From assembly GCA_903872345.1 (NCBI GenBank), contig CAIQKM010000190.1:1-64000 (forward strand): 64,000 nucleotides of DNA, written 5' to 3'. The stretch is from an uncultured Verrucomicrobia subdivision 3 bacterium (GTDB taxonomy: Bacteria > Verrucomicrobiota > Verrucomicrobiia > Limisphaerales > UBA11358). Position 1 is the stretch's first letter, and every line of letters begins with the position of its first letter. Position numbers and translations under genes: made by a program. Positions 8,012-16,847 of this stretch are shown piece by piece. The notes under the pieces are model-generated. The model saw only the letters and a list, made by a program, of their open reading frames with translations. It had not been told where the DNA came from and did not search any database.

Positions 8012-8512
8012 GTGTTAAAACCGCTACCGCACCCCGACAACCTGCATCTGTCCGCCGCCGAAGGCTGGCTGGAACTTGGCAATTGGCGCGAGGCGGACAT
8101 GGAATTGGAAAACATTTCGCCGCCCCAGCGCGCCCATCCATACGTCCTGGAAATGCGCTTTCAAATCTGCGCCAAGGCCGCCAATTGGAAACGGGCCGTG
8201 GACATTTCCCGCACCATTATCCAAACCTTGCCCGACAACCCTTGGGGCCCCTTTCACCTCGCCTACAGTCTGCATGAATTGAAACGCACCCAGGAAGCCT
8301 ATGATGCCTTGCGCCCGGCGGTAGAACAGTGGCCGGACAAGCATCTGATCCATTACAATCTGGCCTGCTACGCCTGTCAGTTGGGGAATCTGGACGAAGC
8401 CTTGGACTGGCTGAAAAAATCCATCGCCCTTGCCGGTAAGGAGGATATTCGGAAACAGGCCCTGAGCGACCCGGATTTGAAACCGTTACGGGTGCTGATC
8501 CGGCAACTGTGA
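8012..8512 (+). CDS. Small TPR-repeat protein
   Basis: A 166-residue soluble protein starting at GTG, 9 bp after the propeller gene, with an alternative ATG at residue 30. Residues 10-150 form about four tetratricopeptide helices pairs with the usual small and aromatic positions (WxxLGNWxEA, WxxxLAYSLHELxxxxEA, YNLACYACQLGNLDEA). It lacks a signal peptide, so it is likely a cytoplasmic adaptor. Its 3' end overlaps the convergent OmpA-family gene by 27 bp. The partner is unknown; translational coupling to the secreted propeller protein suggests a shared process, but this is inference. Confidence 0.72.
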   Translation: MLKPLPHPDNLHLSAAEGWLELGNWREADMELENISPPQRAHPYVLEMRFQICAKAANWKRAVDISRTIIQTLPDNPWGPFHLAYSLHELKRTQEAYDALRPAVEQWPDKHLIHYNLACYACQLGNLDEALDWLKKSIALAGKEDIRKQALSDPDLKPLRVLIRQL

Positions 8513-9346
8513 CGGCACCGCCACCGCATTCGTCCCAATCGCCGGCTTGGGCACGGGCACCGTATCCGCCGCCGCCAGTTCGTCTGGCAAAATGGTAATC
8601 GCAATCCGACGGTTCTTCGCCCGCCCTTCCGCCGTCGAATTATCCGCAATCGGCCGGAACTCCCCGTAGCCCACCGCCCCAACCCGATGAGGGTCCACGC
8701 CGCCCTGTTCCGTCAGATAATGCACCGCCGCCAGCGCCCTCGCCGTGGACAGCTCCCAGTTGCTCGCAAACCGGCCATGCGCGGCCGGCCGGATCGGCAC
8801 GTTGTCCGTATGGCCAATCACATGAATCTTGAGTTCCGGATGCTTCGCCAGCAGATCCGCGATTTTTTGCATCACCGTCTGCCCGGCCGGTTTCAATACC
8901 GCCTCGCCGGAATCAAACATCACCCGGTCCAAGATGGACACCGTAAGTTTGCCTTGCAGCTTGGAGATCGTAACGTCCTTGGATTCCAAATCGTTGCGCA
9001 TTTCGTTTTCCAAACCGTTGGACATTTGCATCGCCGCTTCCTTCTGTTTTTCCAAGTCGGCAACCTGCCCTTGCAAGGCCGTGATCTGATCCAGATTGGT
9101 CTGGTTTTGGGCCAGAGCATCGACCAGTCTGGCCGCCATTTCGTCCAGCTTGGATTTCATGGCGGCAATCTTTTGCTGCTGATCCTGCTGGCTGATGGTG
9201 GCCGCCGACCACAGGAACAAAAACACCACGGCCAGCACCGTCATCAGCCCCGCAACAATCCGGGCCGGCGTAAAAAACCCCGGCGCCCGCTGCGTCCTTT
9301 GCGCCCGGGTTACATGGTCCGTAAATGGTTGTTTGCTTTCACTCAT
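8486..9346 (-). CDS. OmpA/MotB-family peptidoglycan-binding protein
   Basis: The chosen ATG gives 286 residues (MSESKQ...); a further upstream reading has no support. Residues about 28-48 are a single membrane anchor. About 50-135 is a coiled coil rich in Gln, Lys and Glu. Residues about 140-250 form an OmpA C-terminal domain with the peptidoglycan-binding signature (HVIGHTDNVPI, then NWELSTARA, then GYGEFRPIADN and RAKNRRI). Topology is that of an inner-membrane anchored cell-wall binding protein, as in MotB or the coiled-coil OmpA proteins of verrucomicrobia. The Ala/Pro tail (about 255-286) is low complexity. It overlaps the convergent TPR gene by 27 bp. Confidence 0.85.
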   Translation of the reverse strand: MSESKQPFTDHVTRAQRTQRAPGFFTPARIVAGLMTVLAVVFLFLWSAATISQQDQQQKIAAMKSKLDEMAARLVDALAQNQTNLDQITALQGQVADLEKQKEAAMQMSNGLENEMRNDLESKDVTISKLQGKLTVSILDRVMFDSGEAVLKPAGQTVMQKIADLLAKHPELKIHVIGHTDNVPIRPAAHGRFASNWELSTARALAAVHYLTEQGGVDPHRVGAVGYGEFRPIADNSTAEGRAKNRRIAITILPDELAAADTVPVPKPAIGTNAVAVPSQLPDQHP

Positions 9347-9357
9347 GCTGCAAATTT

Positions 9358-9375
9358 GGACACCACCGGGTGTCC
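9358..9375 (-). promoter_or_regulatory. Palindrome upstream of the OmpA-family gene
   Basis: A perfect 7-bp inverted repeat, GGACACC and GGTGTCC with a 4-nt loop, lies 12 bp upstream of the OmpA-family start codon, inside the divergent promoter region shared with the serine hydrolase gene. It could be an operator or a 5'-UTR hairpin. No other copy was seen. Confidence 0.4.
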
Positions 9376-9481
9376 GGCATTCAATAATGGAAAATGTCGA
9401 GGGTTTGTACACGTATTATTTTATCCCCTTGCATATTAAACCCGGCTGGCGAAAACCACCCCACCACCATATTATGATCCC

Positions 9482-10531
9482 ATGCAAAGGATTTTGCTGT
9501 TATTGGGAGTTTTGATTTCCGTTATGAACACGTTTGCCGATCCCGTGGATGACGCGGTAAAAAATGTTATGAACGCACACCAGATTCCGGGACTGGTCCT
9601 GCAAGTGGTGCAGCATGGCCAGACCATTAAGACGGCCGCCTACGGTCAGGCCAACTTGGAATGGAACATTCCCGCCACCTCGGACACCGTGTTTGAGATC
9701 GGCTCCATCACCAAGCAATTCACCGCCGCCTGCATCCTCATCCTGATGCAGGATGGGAAATTGTCTTTGGACGATCCCATCAGCCGTTACCTTACCAATA
9801 CCCCGGCTAGTTGGAGTGATATCACCATCCGCCATCTCCTAACACATACTTCCGGCATTACCAATTATACCGGCCTCGATGGTTTTGAACTGTCCCGGCA
9901 CCTTACCCAAGCCGAGTTCATCGCCAAAATCGGCGGCCAACCCAAACTCTTTGCCGCCGGCAACCGGTTTTCCTACTGCAATACCGGCTACACTCTCCTC
10001 GGCTTTATCGTCGAGAATGTCAGCGGCCAGCCTTACTGGGATTTCCTGACCGCCCGGATTCTGCAACCCCTCGGCATGACCGCCACAGTAAAACGCGAAC
10101 CCGGCCGCATCCTCGCCCGCCGCGCCGCCGGTTATGATCTGGTGGCAGGCCGCCTCGTGAACCGTGACGTCAATTACACCGACCTCTTTTCCGCCGGCGA
10201 AATCGCCTCCACCGTGGGCGACCTGATGAAATGGAACGCCGGGCTGGACTCCGATAAAATTCTTGGCCCCGCCGCCAAATCGCAATGGTGGACCCCGGGT
10301 AAATTAAACGACGGCACTCCCACCGGCTATGGTTTCGGCTGGTTTCTGACCCCGCTCGACGGCCACCGCTGTCAGGCGCACGGCGGCGCGACGTCCGGTT
10401 TTTCCGCCGCCAACCAGCGTTTCCCGGATGACGGACTGAAAGTGGTCGTCCTCTCCAATTCCGGCGAAGAAGGCGTGGCCAACAGCGTGGCCCAGACCGT
10501 GGCAAAAATTTATCTGCCCGCAAATAATTAG
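9482..10531 (+). CDS. Secreted serine hydrolase of the class C beta-lactamase/D-Ala-D-Ala peptidase family
   Basis: A 349-residue protein with a signal peptide (about 1-20, cut near FADP). All three penicillin-binding motifs are visible: Ser75-x-x-Lys78 (SITK), Tyr165-Cys-Asn167 (YCN) and His300-Gly-Gly (HGG in place of KTG). This pattern is typical of the large AmpC-like/EstB/peptidase family rather than of clinical beta-lactamases. It acts in the periplasm or outside on an amide or ester substrate that cannot be specified. It stands alone, divergent from the OmpA-family gene. Confidence is high for the fold and low for the substrate. Confidence 0.87.
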   Translation: MQRILLLLGVLISVMNTFADPVDDAVKNVMNAHQIPGLVLQVVQHGQTIKTAAYGQANLEWNIPATSDTVFEIGSITKQFTAACILILMQDGKLSLDDPISRYLTNTPASWSDITIRHLLTHTSGITNYTGLDGFELSRHLTQAEFIAKIGGQPKLFAAGNRFSYCNTGYTLLGFIVENVSGQPYWDFLTARILQPLGMTATVKREPGRILARRAAGYDLVAGRLVNRDVNYTDLFSAGEIASTVGDLMKWNAGLDSDKILGPAAKSQWWTPGKLNDGTPTGYGFGWFLTPLDGHRCQAHGGATSGFSAANQRFPDDGLKVVVLSNSGEEGVANSVAQTVAKIYLPANN

Positions 10532-10769
10532 GCATGCGGCGAAAACTTGCCCCCCGGACTCGTACAAACATTCGACAGACACCTTCGCCGCCCGCTGTTA
10601 AATTGGTTTGATGCCTCTCAAAAGAACGTTATTTCGGCCGGCTCATCCGCATCACCAGTTTTGGCGAATTGGCCCGTGCAGTTTTATCAAATAGATTTGC
10701 AGAACTCACATGGCGTCAGGACCCCGTCCTTTGATACATTTTTGTGATTCAGCTCGTACTTTTATTCAT

Positions 10770-12035
10770 ATGAACAAATATCTGTTGTTGGGAAAATTCT
10801 CATTTGGCATGGGTGATCGCTTCGCCCATCAGGGCAAGGCGCAATTGCAGGCCTGTGTGCTGGCCACCGAACTGGGCGCGGAATTCATCCCGGTCTGGAA
10901 CAAGTCCAACCGCGAACACACCTTCATCGGCACCGAACCCTCCAGCCTCCGCGCCGAGGCCGACGCCGCCGTGGCCGCCCTCGGCTGGAAAAAGCCCTAT
11001 CACGTGGACGCCGACCATATCCGCCTCGAAACGGTGGACCGGTTCATCGCCCCCTCGGATTTCTTCACCATTGACGTCGCCGACAGCATCGGCAAACCCG
11101 CCAGCCCCGCCGATGTAAAAGCCTTCGCAGATCGTCACCCCGAACTCATCGGCTCCGTCACCATCCCGCACATTGATCACCCGTTTGCCATCACCCGCGC
11201 CGAAGTGGAACGCGTGGCCAACAAGTTTTTGCTGGCCGTGCAGGATGCCGGCAAAATTTACCGCCACATCACCGTGGTCAAGGGTGCCGCCAATTTTATC
11301 ACCGAAGTCTCCATGGATGAAACCGACAGCCCCCAGACGCCGCCAGAATTGCTGATCATCCTGGCCGCCATCGCCGATGAACAGATTCCCATCCAGACCA
11401 TCGCCCCCAAGTTCACCGGCCGCTTCAACAAGGGAGTGGATTATGTGGGCGACGTGCCGCAGTTTGAAAAGGAATTCAACGAAGACCTCGCCGTCATCGC
11501 CTACGCCATCGCCAAATACGGCCTGCCCCCGTCGCTTAAATTGAGCGTCCACTCCGGCAGCGACAAGTTCTCAATCTACGAACCGATGCGCAAGGCCTTG
11601 AAGAAATTCAACGCCGGTGTGCATATCAAAACCGCCGGAACCACCTGGCTGGAAGAACTCATCGGACTCGCGGAAGCCGGCGGCGACGGCCTGGAAATTG
11701 CCAAGGAAATCTACGCCTACTCCATCGAACACGTGGATGAATTTTGCGCCCCCTACGCCACCGTCATTGACATAGACAAAGCCAAGCTGCCCAGCGCCGC
11801 CACCGTGAATGGCTGGACCTCGCAGCAATTCGTTTCCGCCCTGCGCCACGACCAGAAAAACCCCGAGTACAACCCCAGTTTCCGCCAGTTGCTGCACGTC
11901 AGCTTCAAAGTGGCCGCCAAAAAGGGTGACCGCTATTTGAACGCCTTAAAGAAGCACGAAGCCGTCGTGGCCAAAAACGTCACCGGCAATCTTTTTGAGC
12001 GCCACATGAAACCGTTGTTGCTTGGGAAAGCCTGA
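10770..12035 (+). CDS. uxaE: Tagaturonate epimerase (UxaE family)
   Basis: A 421-residue cytoplasmic enzyme; the ATG at MNKYLLLGKFSFG is chosen because upstream residues are not conserved in character. Family-typical stretches are seen: FGMGDRFAHQG near the N-terminus, a DADHIRLE segment, KFTGRFNKGVDYVGD in the middle and SVHSGSDKFSIYEP after it. UxaE epimerises D-tagaturonate to D-fructuronate and so links galacturonate to the glucuronate branch without UxaB/UxaA. It precedes uxaC by 56 bp on the same strand and heads the pectin locus, which supports the assignment. The next enzymes (mannonate dehydrogenase and dehydratase, KDG kinase, aldolase) are not in the window. Confidence 0.87.
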   Translation: MNKYLLLGKFSFGMGDRFAHQGKAQLQACVLATELGAEFIPVWNKSNREHTFIGTEPSSLRAEADAAVAALGWKKPYHVDADHIRLETVDRFIAPSDFFTIDVADSIGKPASPADVKAFADRHPELIGSVTIPHIDHPFAITRAEVERVANKFLLAVQDAGKIYRHITVVKGAANFITEVSMDETDSPQTPPELLIILAAIADEQIPIQTIAPKFTGRFNKGVDYVGDVPQFEKEFNEDLAVIAYAIAKYGLPPSLKLSVHSGSDKFSIYEPMRKALKKFNAGVHIKTAGTTWLEELIGLAEAGGDGLEIAKEIYAYSIEHVDEFCAPYATVIDIDKAKLPSAATVNGWTSQQFVSALRHDQKNPEYNPSFRQLLHVSFKVAAKKGDRYLNALKKHEAVVAKNVTGNLFERHMKPLLLGKA

Positions 12036-12056
12036 AGCGGTAAACCATCTGTACGC

Positions 12057-12079
12057 CACGCCGTCATTCCGGCGGCGTG
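12057..12079 (+). promoter_or_regulatory. Hairpin between uxaE and uxaC
   Basis: A perfect 7-bp stem (CACGCCG at 12057-12063, CGGCGTG at 12073-12079) lies 12 bp before the uxaC start and is followed by AT-rich sequence without a proper T-run. It may stabilise the uxaE transcript or attenuate read-through into uxaC. Confidence 0.4.
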
Positions 12080-12091
12080 ATATTTAATATT

Positions 12092-13528
12092 ATGGCCTTT
12101 ATCAACGAAGACTTTTTGCTGGGAACCAAAGCGGCCCGCCGGCTGTACCACCGCTACGCCGAAGCGGAACCCATTTTTGACTACCACTGCCACATCTCCC
12201 CGAAGGAAATCGCGGAAAACCGGCAGTTCAAAAACCTCTTTGAAATCTGGCTCGAAGGGGATCATTACAAATGGCGCGCCATGCGCAGCAACGGCGTGCC
12301 CGAAAAATTCTGCACCGGCGCCGCCAAGCCCGAGGAAAAATTCCTCGCCTGGGCCAAAACGGTTCCGCACACGCTCCGCAATCCGCTTTATCATTGGACC
12401 CACCTGGAGTTGAAGCGCTACTTCGGCATCGGTGAAACGCTGGATGAATCCACCGCCGCCAGGGTATGGAAAAAAGCCAACGCCAAATTGGCCACCCCGG
12501 CCTACACCACCCAGGGCATCCTGAAAAAGATGAATGTCAAGGTGGTCTGCACGACCGACGACCCGGTGGACAATCTCGAATACCATCGCGCGTTCGCCAA
12601 GTCCGGGCACCCTACCAAAATGTTGCCGGCCTTCCGGCCTGACAAGGCGCTGGCCGTCAACCAGCCCGTTGCCTTCAACAAATGGGTGGAGCAACTCGCC
12701 GCCGCCGCCGACACGGACATCAATAGTTTCGGCGCTTTCGTGTCCGCCTTGGAAAAGCGCCACGAGTACTTCCATTCACAAGGCTGCCGCCTTTCCGATC
12801 ACGGCATGAACCATTGCTTCGCCGATTTCTGCGAACAAAAAACCGCCGCCGCCATCTTCGAGAAGGCCCGCAAAGGCGTCGCCGTTTCCCCGCTGGAACA
12901 TTCCCAGTTCGCCACCTACCTGATGGTGCTCTTCGGCCATCTCGATGCCAAACGCGGCTGGGTGAAACAACTTCACCTCGGCGCCTTGCGCAACAACAAC
13001 ACCCGCCTGCTCACGCAGCTCGGACCCGACACCGGCTTCGATTCCATCGGTGATTTTCCCCAGGCCCAGACGCTGTCCGCCTACCTCAACCGGCTGGATA
13101 CGGACAATCTGCTCCCCAAGACCATCATCTACAATCTGAACCCGGCGGACAACTACGTGTTCGCCACCATGATCGGTAACTACCAGGACGGCACCATTCC
13201 CGGCAAGATCCAGTACGGCTCCGGTTGGTGGTTTCTCGACCAGAAGGAAGGCATGGAATGGCAGATCAACGCCCTCTCAAGCCTCGGCCTGCTCTCCCGC
13301 TTCATCGGCATGATCACCGATTCGCGCTCGTTCATGAGCTATCCGCGCCATGAATATTTCCGCCGCACCCTGTGCAATCTCATCGGCCGTGACGTGAAAA
13401 ATGGCCTGCTGCCCGACGACGACGAATTGCTCGGCTCCATGATTAAAAACATCTGCTATGCCAACGCCAAAAATTACATGGCGTTCCCGGGCGTGGATGA
13501 GCCGGCCAAGGCTAAAAAGACCCGCTAA
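12092..13528 (+). CDS. uxaC: Glucuronate/galacturonate isomerase UxaC
   Basis: A 478-residue cytoplasmic isomerase that converts D-galacturonate to D-tagaturonate and D-glucuronate to D-fructuronate. The N-terminus (NEDFLLGTKAARRLYH, then FDYHCHISP with the metal-binding HxH, then GDHYKWRAMR) is nearly textbook UxaC, and the length matches the usual 470 residues. The ATG at 12092 is preferred to an upstream GTG at 12077, which lies inside the intergenic hairpin and adds only five unconserved residues. It lies after uxaE and is followed by a strong terminator, so uxaE-uxaC form an operon separate from the downstream GH28 genes. Confidence 0.95.
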   Translation: MAFINEDFLLGTKAARRLYHRYAEAEPIFDYHCHISPKEIAENRQFKNLFEIWLEGDHYKWRAMRSNGVPEKFCTGAAKPEEKFLAWAKTVPHTLRNPLYHWTHLELKRYFGIGETLDESTAARVWKKANAKLATPAYTTQGILKKMNVKVVCTTDDPVDNLEYHRAFAKSGHPTKMLPAFRPDKALAVNQPVAFNKWVEQLAAAADTDINSFGAFVSALEKRHEYFHSQGCRLSDHGMNHCFADFCEQKTAAAIFEKARKGVAVSPLEHSQFATYLMVLFGHLDAKRGWVKQLHLGALRNNNTRLLTQLGPDTGFDSIGDFPQAQTLSAYLNRLDTDNLLPKTIIYNLNPADNYVFATMIGNYQDGTIPGKIQYGSGWWFLDQKEGMEWQINALSSLGLLSRFIGMITDSRSFMSYPRHEYFRRTLCNLIGRDVKNGLLPDDDELLGSMIKNICYANAKNYMAFPGVDEPAKAKKTR

Positions 13529-13562
13529 GAGTGCGTTGCACTTATTTCAAAACAGTTTGCGC

Positions 13563-13590
13563 AAAACCGCGTTTCATCACGCGGTTTTTT
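13563..13590 (+). terminator. Rho-independent terminator after uxaC
   Basis: A 9-bp stem, AAAACCGCG at 13563-13571 and CGCGGTTTT at 13580-13588, with an 8-nt loop and six T residues (13585-13590). It ends the uxaE-uxaC transcript 34 bp beyond the uxaC stop codon. Confidence 0.88.
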
Positions 13591-13614
13591 AATGCACATT
13601 AGGCAAACACCACC

Positions 13615-14892
13615 ATGAAAATAGCCGCCGTCATCCTCTGTTCGCTGGCCCTCAGCCTGCGCGCCGCTGAATTCGATGTCCGCCAATACGGTGCCGTCGG
13701 TGACGGCAAAACGTTTGATACGGCCGCCATCCAAAAAGCGCTCGATGCCTGCGACGGCACCGGCGGTTCGGTAAAATTCCCTCCCGGAACCTACCTCTCG
13801 CAACCGCTGACCCTGCGTACCCGCACCACCCTTGAACTGGCCGCCGGTGCCACCTTGCAGGCCGGTACGAATCAAAGCGATTTCATGAAGACCCCCGGCG
13901 ATTGGCTAAAAGCCAGGAGCAGCGGCGAATTCATTCCGCTGATCGGCGGCAAGGATCTGTCCGACATCACGTTCACCGGCAGCGGCACCATTGATGGCGG
14001 TGGTTCCGCTTGGTGGGACGCAGCCGAAAAAGCGCGTCAGATCAAATCCGGTTACACCCTCCCCCGCCCCAACCTGATCGTGCTCGAACGTTGCCAAAAC
14101 GTGCGGCTGGAAAATCTCACCCTGCAGAACTCGCCCAAGTTCCATTTCGTCCCCACCGATTGCGACGGCGTGGTCATCAGCAATGTCACCATTCTGGCCC
14201 CCGCCCACGCCGCCAACACCGACGCCATTGATCCCAGTGGACGCCACATGCTCATCACGAAATGTCGCATTGATGTCGGCGACGACAACATTGCCATCAA
14301 GGCCGGCAAAAAACCGGCCGACGGCGGCTTCGAGAGCGAGGACATCACCGTCACCGATTGCACCTTCCTCCACGGCCATGGACTAAGCATCGGCAGCGAA
14401 ACCGCCGGCGGCGTCCGCAACGTCACCGTCAGCCACTGCACGTTCCTCAACACCGAAAACGGCCTCCGCATCAAATCCGATGTCCGGCGCGGCGGCATGG
14501 TGGAAAATATCCGTTACTCCGACATCACCATGTCCAACGTGGTTCCGGCCATCACCTTCACCTGTTACTACCAGCAAAACTCGGCCGGCGACACCACCCA
14601 CGCGAGCGCCGCTCAGACCGACACCGCTCCGGCCAAAGGTCAAAAGATCCCCAGCTTCCGAAACATCCAGGTAAGCAACCTCACCGCCACCTGCCAGAAA
14701 ACCGCCGGCCTCATCTATGGCCTGCCCGAAAGCTGCATCTCCAATGTGGTGCTGGAAAACGTCCGGATCACCGCGCCCAAAAGTTTTGAAATCCGCAATG
14801 CCAAAGGCATTCAACTTAAAAATGTCACCGTCACCGCCGCCACAGGCCAGCCGTTTCTATTGGACAACGCCCAGGTGGATGGCCTCAAATAG
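13615..14892 (+). CDS. Secreted GH28 polygalacturonase (1)
   Basis: A 425-residue right-handed beta-helix glycosidase with a short signal peptide (cut near LRAAE). All GH28 hallmarks are present: NTD at 201-203, the GDDN catalytic Asp pair at 223-224, GHG at 254-256 and RIK at 285-287. The N-terminus (FDVRQYGAVGDGKTFDT) is the usual pectate-lyase-3-like entry of bacterial GH28. It would hydrolyse alpha-1,4 galacturonosyl links of pectin in the periplasm or outside. It is first of four GH28 genes on one strand; the next begins 17 bp after it. Exo versus endo action cannot be decided. Confidence 0.92.
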   Translation: MKIAAVILCSLALSLRAAEFDVRQYGAVGDGKTFDTAAIQKALDACDGTGGSVKFPPGTYLSQPLTLRTRTTLELAAGATLQAGTNQSDFMKTPGDWLKARSSGEFIPLIGGKDLSDITFTGSGTIDGGGSAWWDAAEKARQIKSGYTLPRPNLIVLERCQNVRLENLTLQNSPKFHFVPTDCDGVVISNVTILAPAHAANTDAIDPSGRHMLITKCRIDVGDDNIAIKAGKKPADGGFESEDITVTDCTFLHGHGLSIGSETAGGVRNVTVSHCTFLNTENGLRIKSDVRRGGMVENIRYSDITMSNVVPAITFTCYYQQNSAGDTTHASAAQTDTAPAKGQKIPSFRNIQVSNLTATCQKTAGLIYGLPESCISNVVLENVRITAPKSFEIRNAKGIQLKNVTVTAATGQPFLLDNAQVDGLK

Positions 14893-14909
14893 ATCATATA
14901 GCTTTACCC

Positions 14910-16847
14910 ATGAAACGTTTTGTCACCTTATTATTTGCCCTGCTCCTAATTCCGCCTGCGTGCCTGCGCGCCGGCGACGCCCCGGCCCCACAAAAAAAAA
15001 TTAAAATCATCCTCGTCGGCGACTCCACCGTCACCGACAAGGCCGGCTGGGGCGCCGGTTTCAAACAATACCTCACCGACAAGGCCGAATGTATCAACAC
15101 CTCCGCCGGCGGCCGCAGTTCCAAAAGTTTCCTCGCCGAGGGGCGCTGGCAGAAGGCGCTGGACCTTAAAGGCGACTACTACCTGATCCAGTTCGGTCAC
15201 AACGATGAACCCGGCAAAGGCCCCGACCGCGAGACCGATCCGAATACCACTTACACCCAAAACATGACCCGTTATGTGGACGAAGCCCGGGCCATCGGTG
15301 CCAAGCCCATCCTCGTCACCTCGCTCGTCCGCCGCGCCTGGGATAAATCCGGCAACGGCAAAATCAATTCCTCCCTCGTGCCCTACGTCGAAGCTGTTAA
15401 AAAAATCGCCGCCGAAAAAAACGTTCCCATCATAGATCTGCACGACCTCAGCCAATCTCTCTGCGAAAAACTGGGCCGGGCCGAATGCAACAAGTTAAGC
15501 CCCATCAACGCCAGCAATCAGGTTGATAACACCCACCTCAACGCCAAAGGCAGCGTCGTCTTCGCCGGTCTCGTCGTCAAAGCCCTCACCCAGGCCGTCC
15601 CGGAACTTGCCTCCTGCTTTCACGACCAACCCGTCGCCGCCAGTGCCAAGGTCTTTAACGTGCGCACCTATGGTGCCAAAGGCGACGGCCAGACCCTCGA
15701 CACCGCCGCCATTCAATCCGCCTTGGATGCCTGCGCCGCCGCCGGCGGCGGGCGGGTGGAAGTGCCCGCCGGAACGTATTTGATCAAGCCCATCGTTTTG
15801 AAAGGCAACGGCCTCACCTTCCAACTGGATGACGGAGCCACCCTGCAAGCCACCGACAATTTCTCCGATTTTGACAGCCCGGAAAAACCCGGTGCCGTCG
15901 TACCGCTCATCAGCGCCAACGGTCTCACGGATCTCACCATCACCGGCCAGGGCACCATCGACGGTGCCGGTGCCAAATGGTGGCCCGACGTCCGGGTCGC
16001 CAAGCAAGCCGGCAAACCCGAGACCCGCCATCGCCCGCGCCTGGTCATTCTCTCCAAATGCCTCAACACCCTTGTGGAAAACATCACCCTGCAGAATTCA
16101 CCCAGTTTCCATCTCGTTCCCTCTGATTGCGAGGATATGACCATTGACGGCGTTACCATCCGCGCCCCGTTCGATTCGCCCAATACCGACGCCATCGATC
16201 CCAGCACCTGCCGCCACCTGCACATCCTCCGCTGCGTGCTGGATGTGGGTGACGACAATGTCGCCATCAAATCCGGCCATGTGGACGCCGCCCACCCCAA
16301 CGCCGCCTGTGAAGATATTCTCGTCGAAAATTGCACCTTCCTGCACGGCCACGGCATGAGCATCGGCAGCGAAACCACCGGCGGCGTCAAAGGCCTCACC
16401 GTCCGCAACTGCACCTTCACCAGCACCGTCAGCGGCATCCGCATCAAAACCGACCGCACCCGCGGCGGCACCGTCGCCGACTGCACCTACACCGACCTCA
16501 CCATGACCGATGTCAATATACCGGTCAGCATCACTTGCTATTATCCCAAGGTGCCGCCGGAAGACACCACCGAACCCGTCACCGACCGGACGCCCCATTT
16601 CCAAAACATCACCATCTCCAATCTTACCGCCACCGGTGCCCAAACCGCCGGCCTGCTCATCGGCCTGCCCGAAAGCCCTATCAACGGCCTGACCTTGCAG
16701 AACATCAACATCGCGGCGGACAAGGGCTTTGAAATCCGCAACACCCGCAAGCTCCGCTTTACCAACGCCAATATCGCCACCACCACCGGCCAGGCCTACA
16801 CCATCCGCAACTCCGAAATGCTTGGCTTCGGCAATCCTTCCAAATGA
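14910..16847 (+). CDS. Fusion of SGNH pectin/rhamnogalacturonan acetylesterase and GH28 polygalacturonase
   Basis: A 645-residue secreted two-enzyme fusion with a signal peptide at about 1-21. Residues 31-235 are an SGNH hydrolase of the rhamnogalacturonan acetylesterase type: Ser39 in GDST, Gly68 block, Asn98 in GHND, and Asp206-His209 in DNTH. Residues 247-640 are a full GH28 domain with NTD 425-427, GDDN with Asp448-449, GHG 480-482 and RIK 511-513. One protein could therefore remove acetyl groups from pectin and cut the same backbone. The linker is only about 12 residues. It is preceded by 17 bp and overlaps the next gene by 4 bp, so the GH28 genes are translationally coupled. Both active sites appear complete. 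Confidence 0.92.
   Translation: MKRFVTLLFALLLIPPACLRAGDAPAPQKKIKIILVGDSTVTDKAGWGAGFKQYLTDKAECINTSAGGRSSKSFLAEGRWQKALDLKGDYYLIQFGHNDEPGKGPDRETDPNTTYTQNMTRYVDEARAIGAKPILVTSLVRRAWDKSGNGKINSSLVPYVEAVKKIAAEKNVPIIDLHDLSQSLCEKLGRAECNKLSPINASNQVDNTHLNAKGSVVFAGLVVKALTQAVPELASCFHDQPVAASAKVFNVRTYGAKGDGQTLDTAAIQSALDACAAAGGGRVEVPAGTYLIKPIVLKGNGLTFQLDDGATLQATDNFSDFDSPEKPGAVVPLISANGLTDLTITGQGTIDGAGAKWWPDVRVAKQAGKPETRHRPRLVILSKCLNTLVENITLQNSPSFHLVPSDCEDMTIDGVTIRAPFDSPNTDAIDPSTCRHLHILRCVLDVGDDNVAIKSGHVDAAHPNAACEDILVENCTFLHGHGMSIGSETTGGVKGLTVRNCTFTSTVSGIRIKTDRTRGGTVADCTYTDLTMTDVNIPVSITCYYPKVPPEDTTEPVTDRTPHFQNITISNLTATGAQTAGLLIGLPESPINGLTLQNINIAADKGFEIRNTRKLRFTNANIATTTGQAYTIRNSEMLGFGNPSK

Noticed and set aside
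9482-10531. Antibiotic-resistance beta-lactamase
   Set aside because: Only the general fold motifs are seen (SITK, YCN, HGG). HGG instead of KTG and the genomic setting favour an esterase/peptidase-type hydrolase; resistance cannot be claimed.
10547-10747. 66-residue frame between the serine hydrolase and uxaE
   Set aside because: No ribosome-binding site or family resemblance, and it overlaps the region expected to hold the uxaE promoter.
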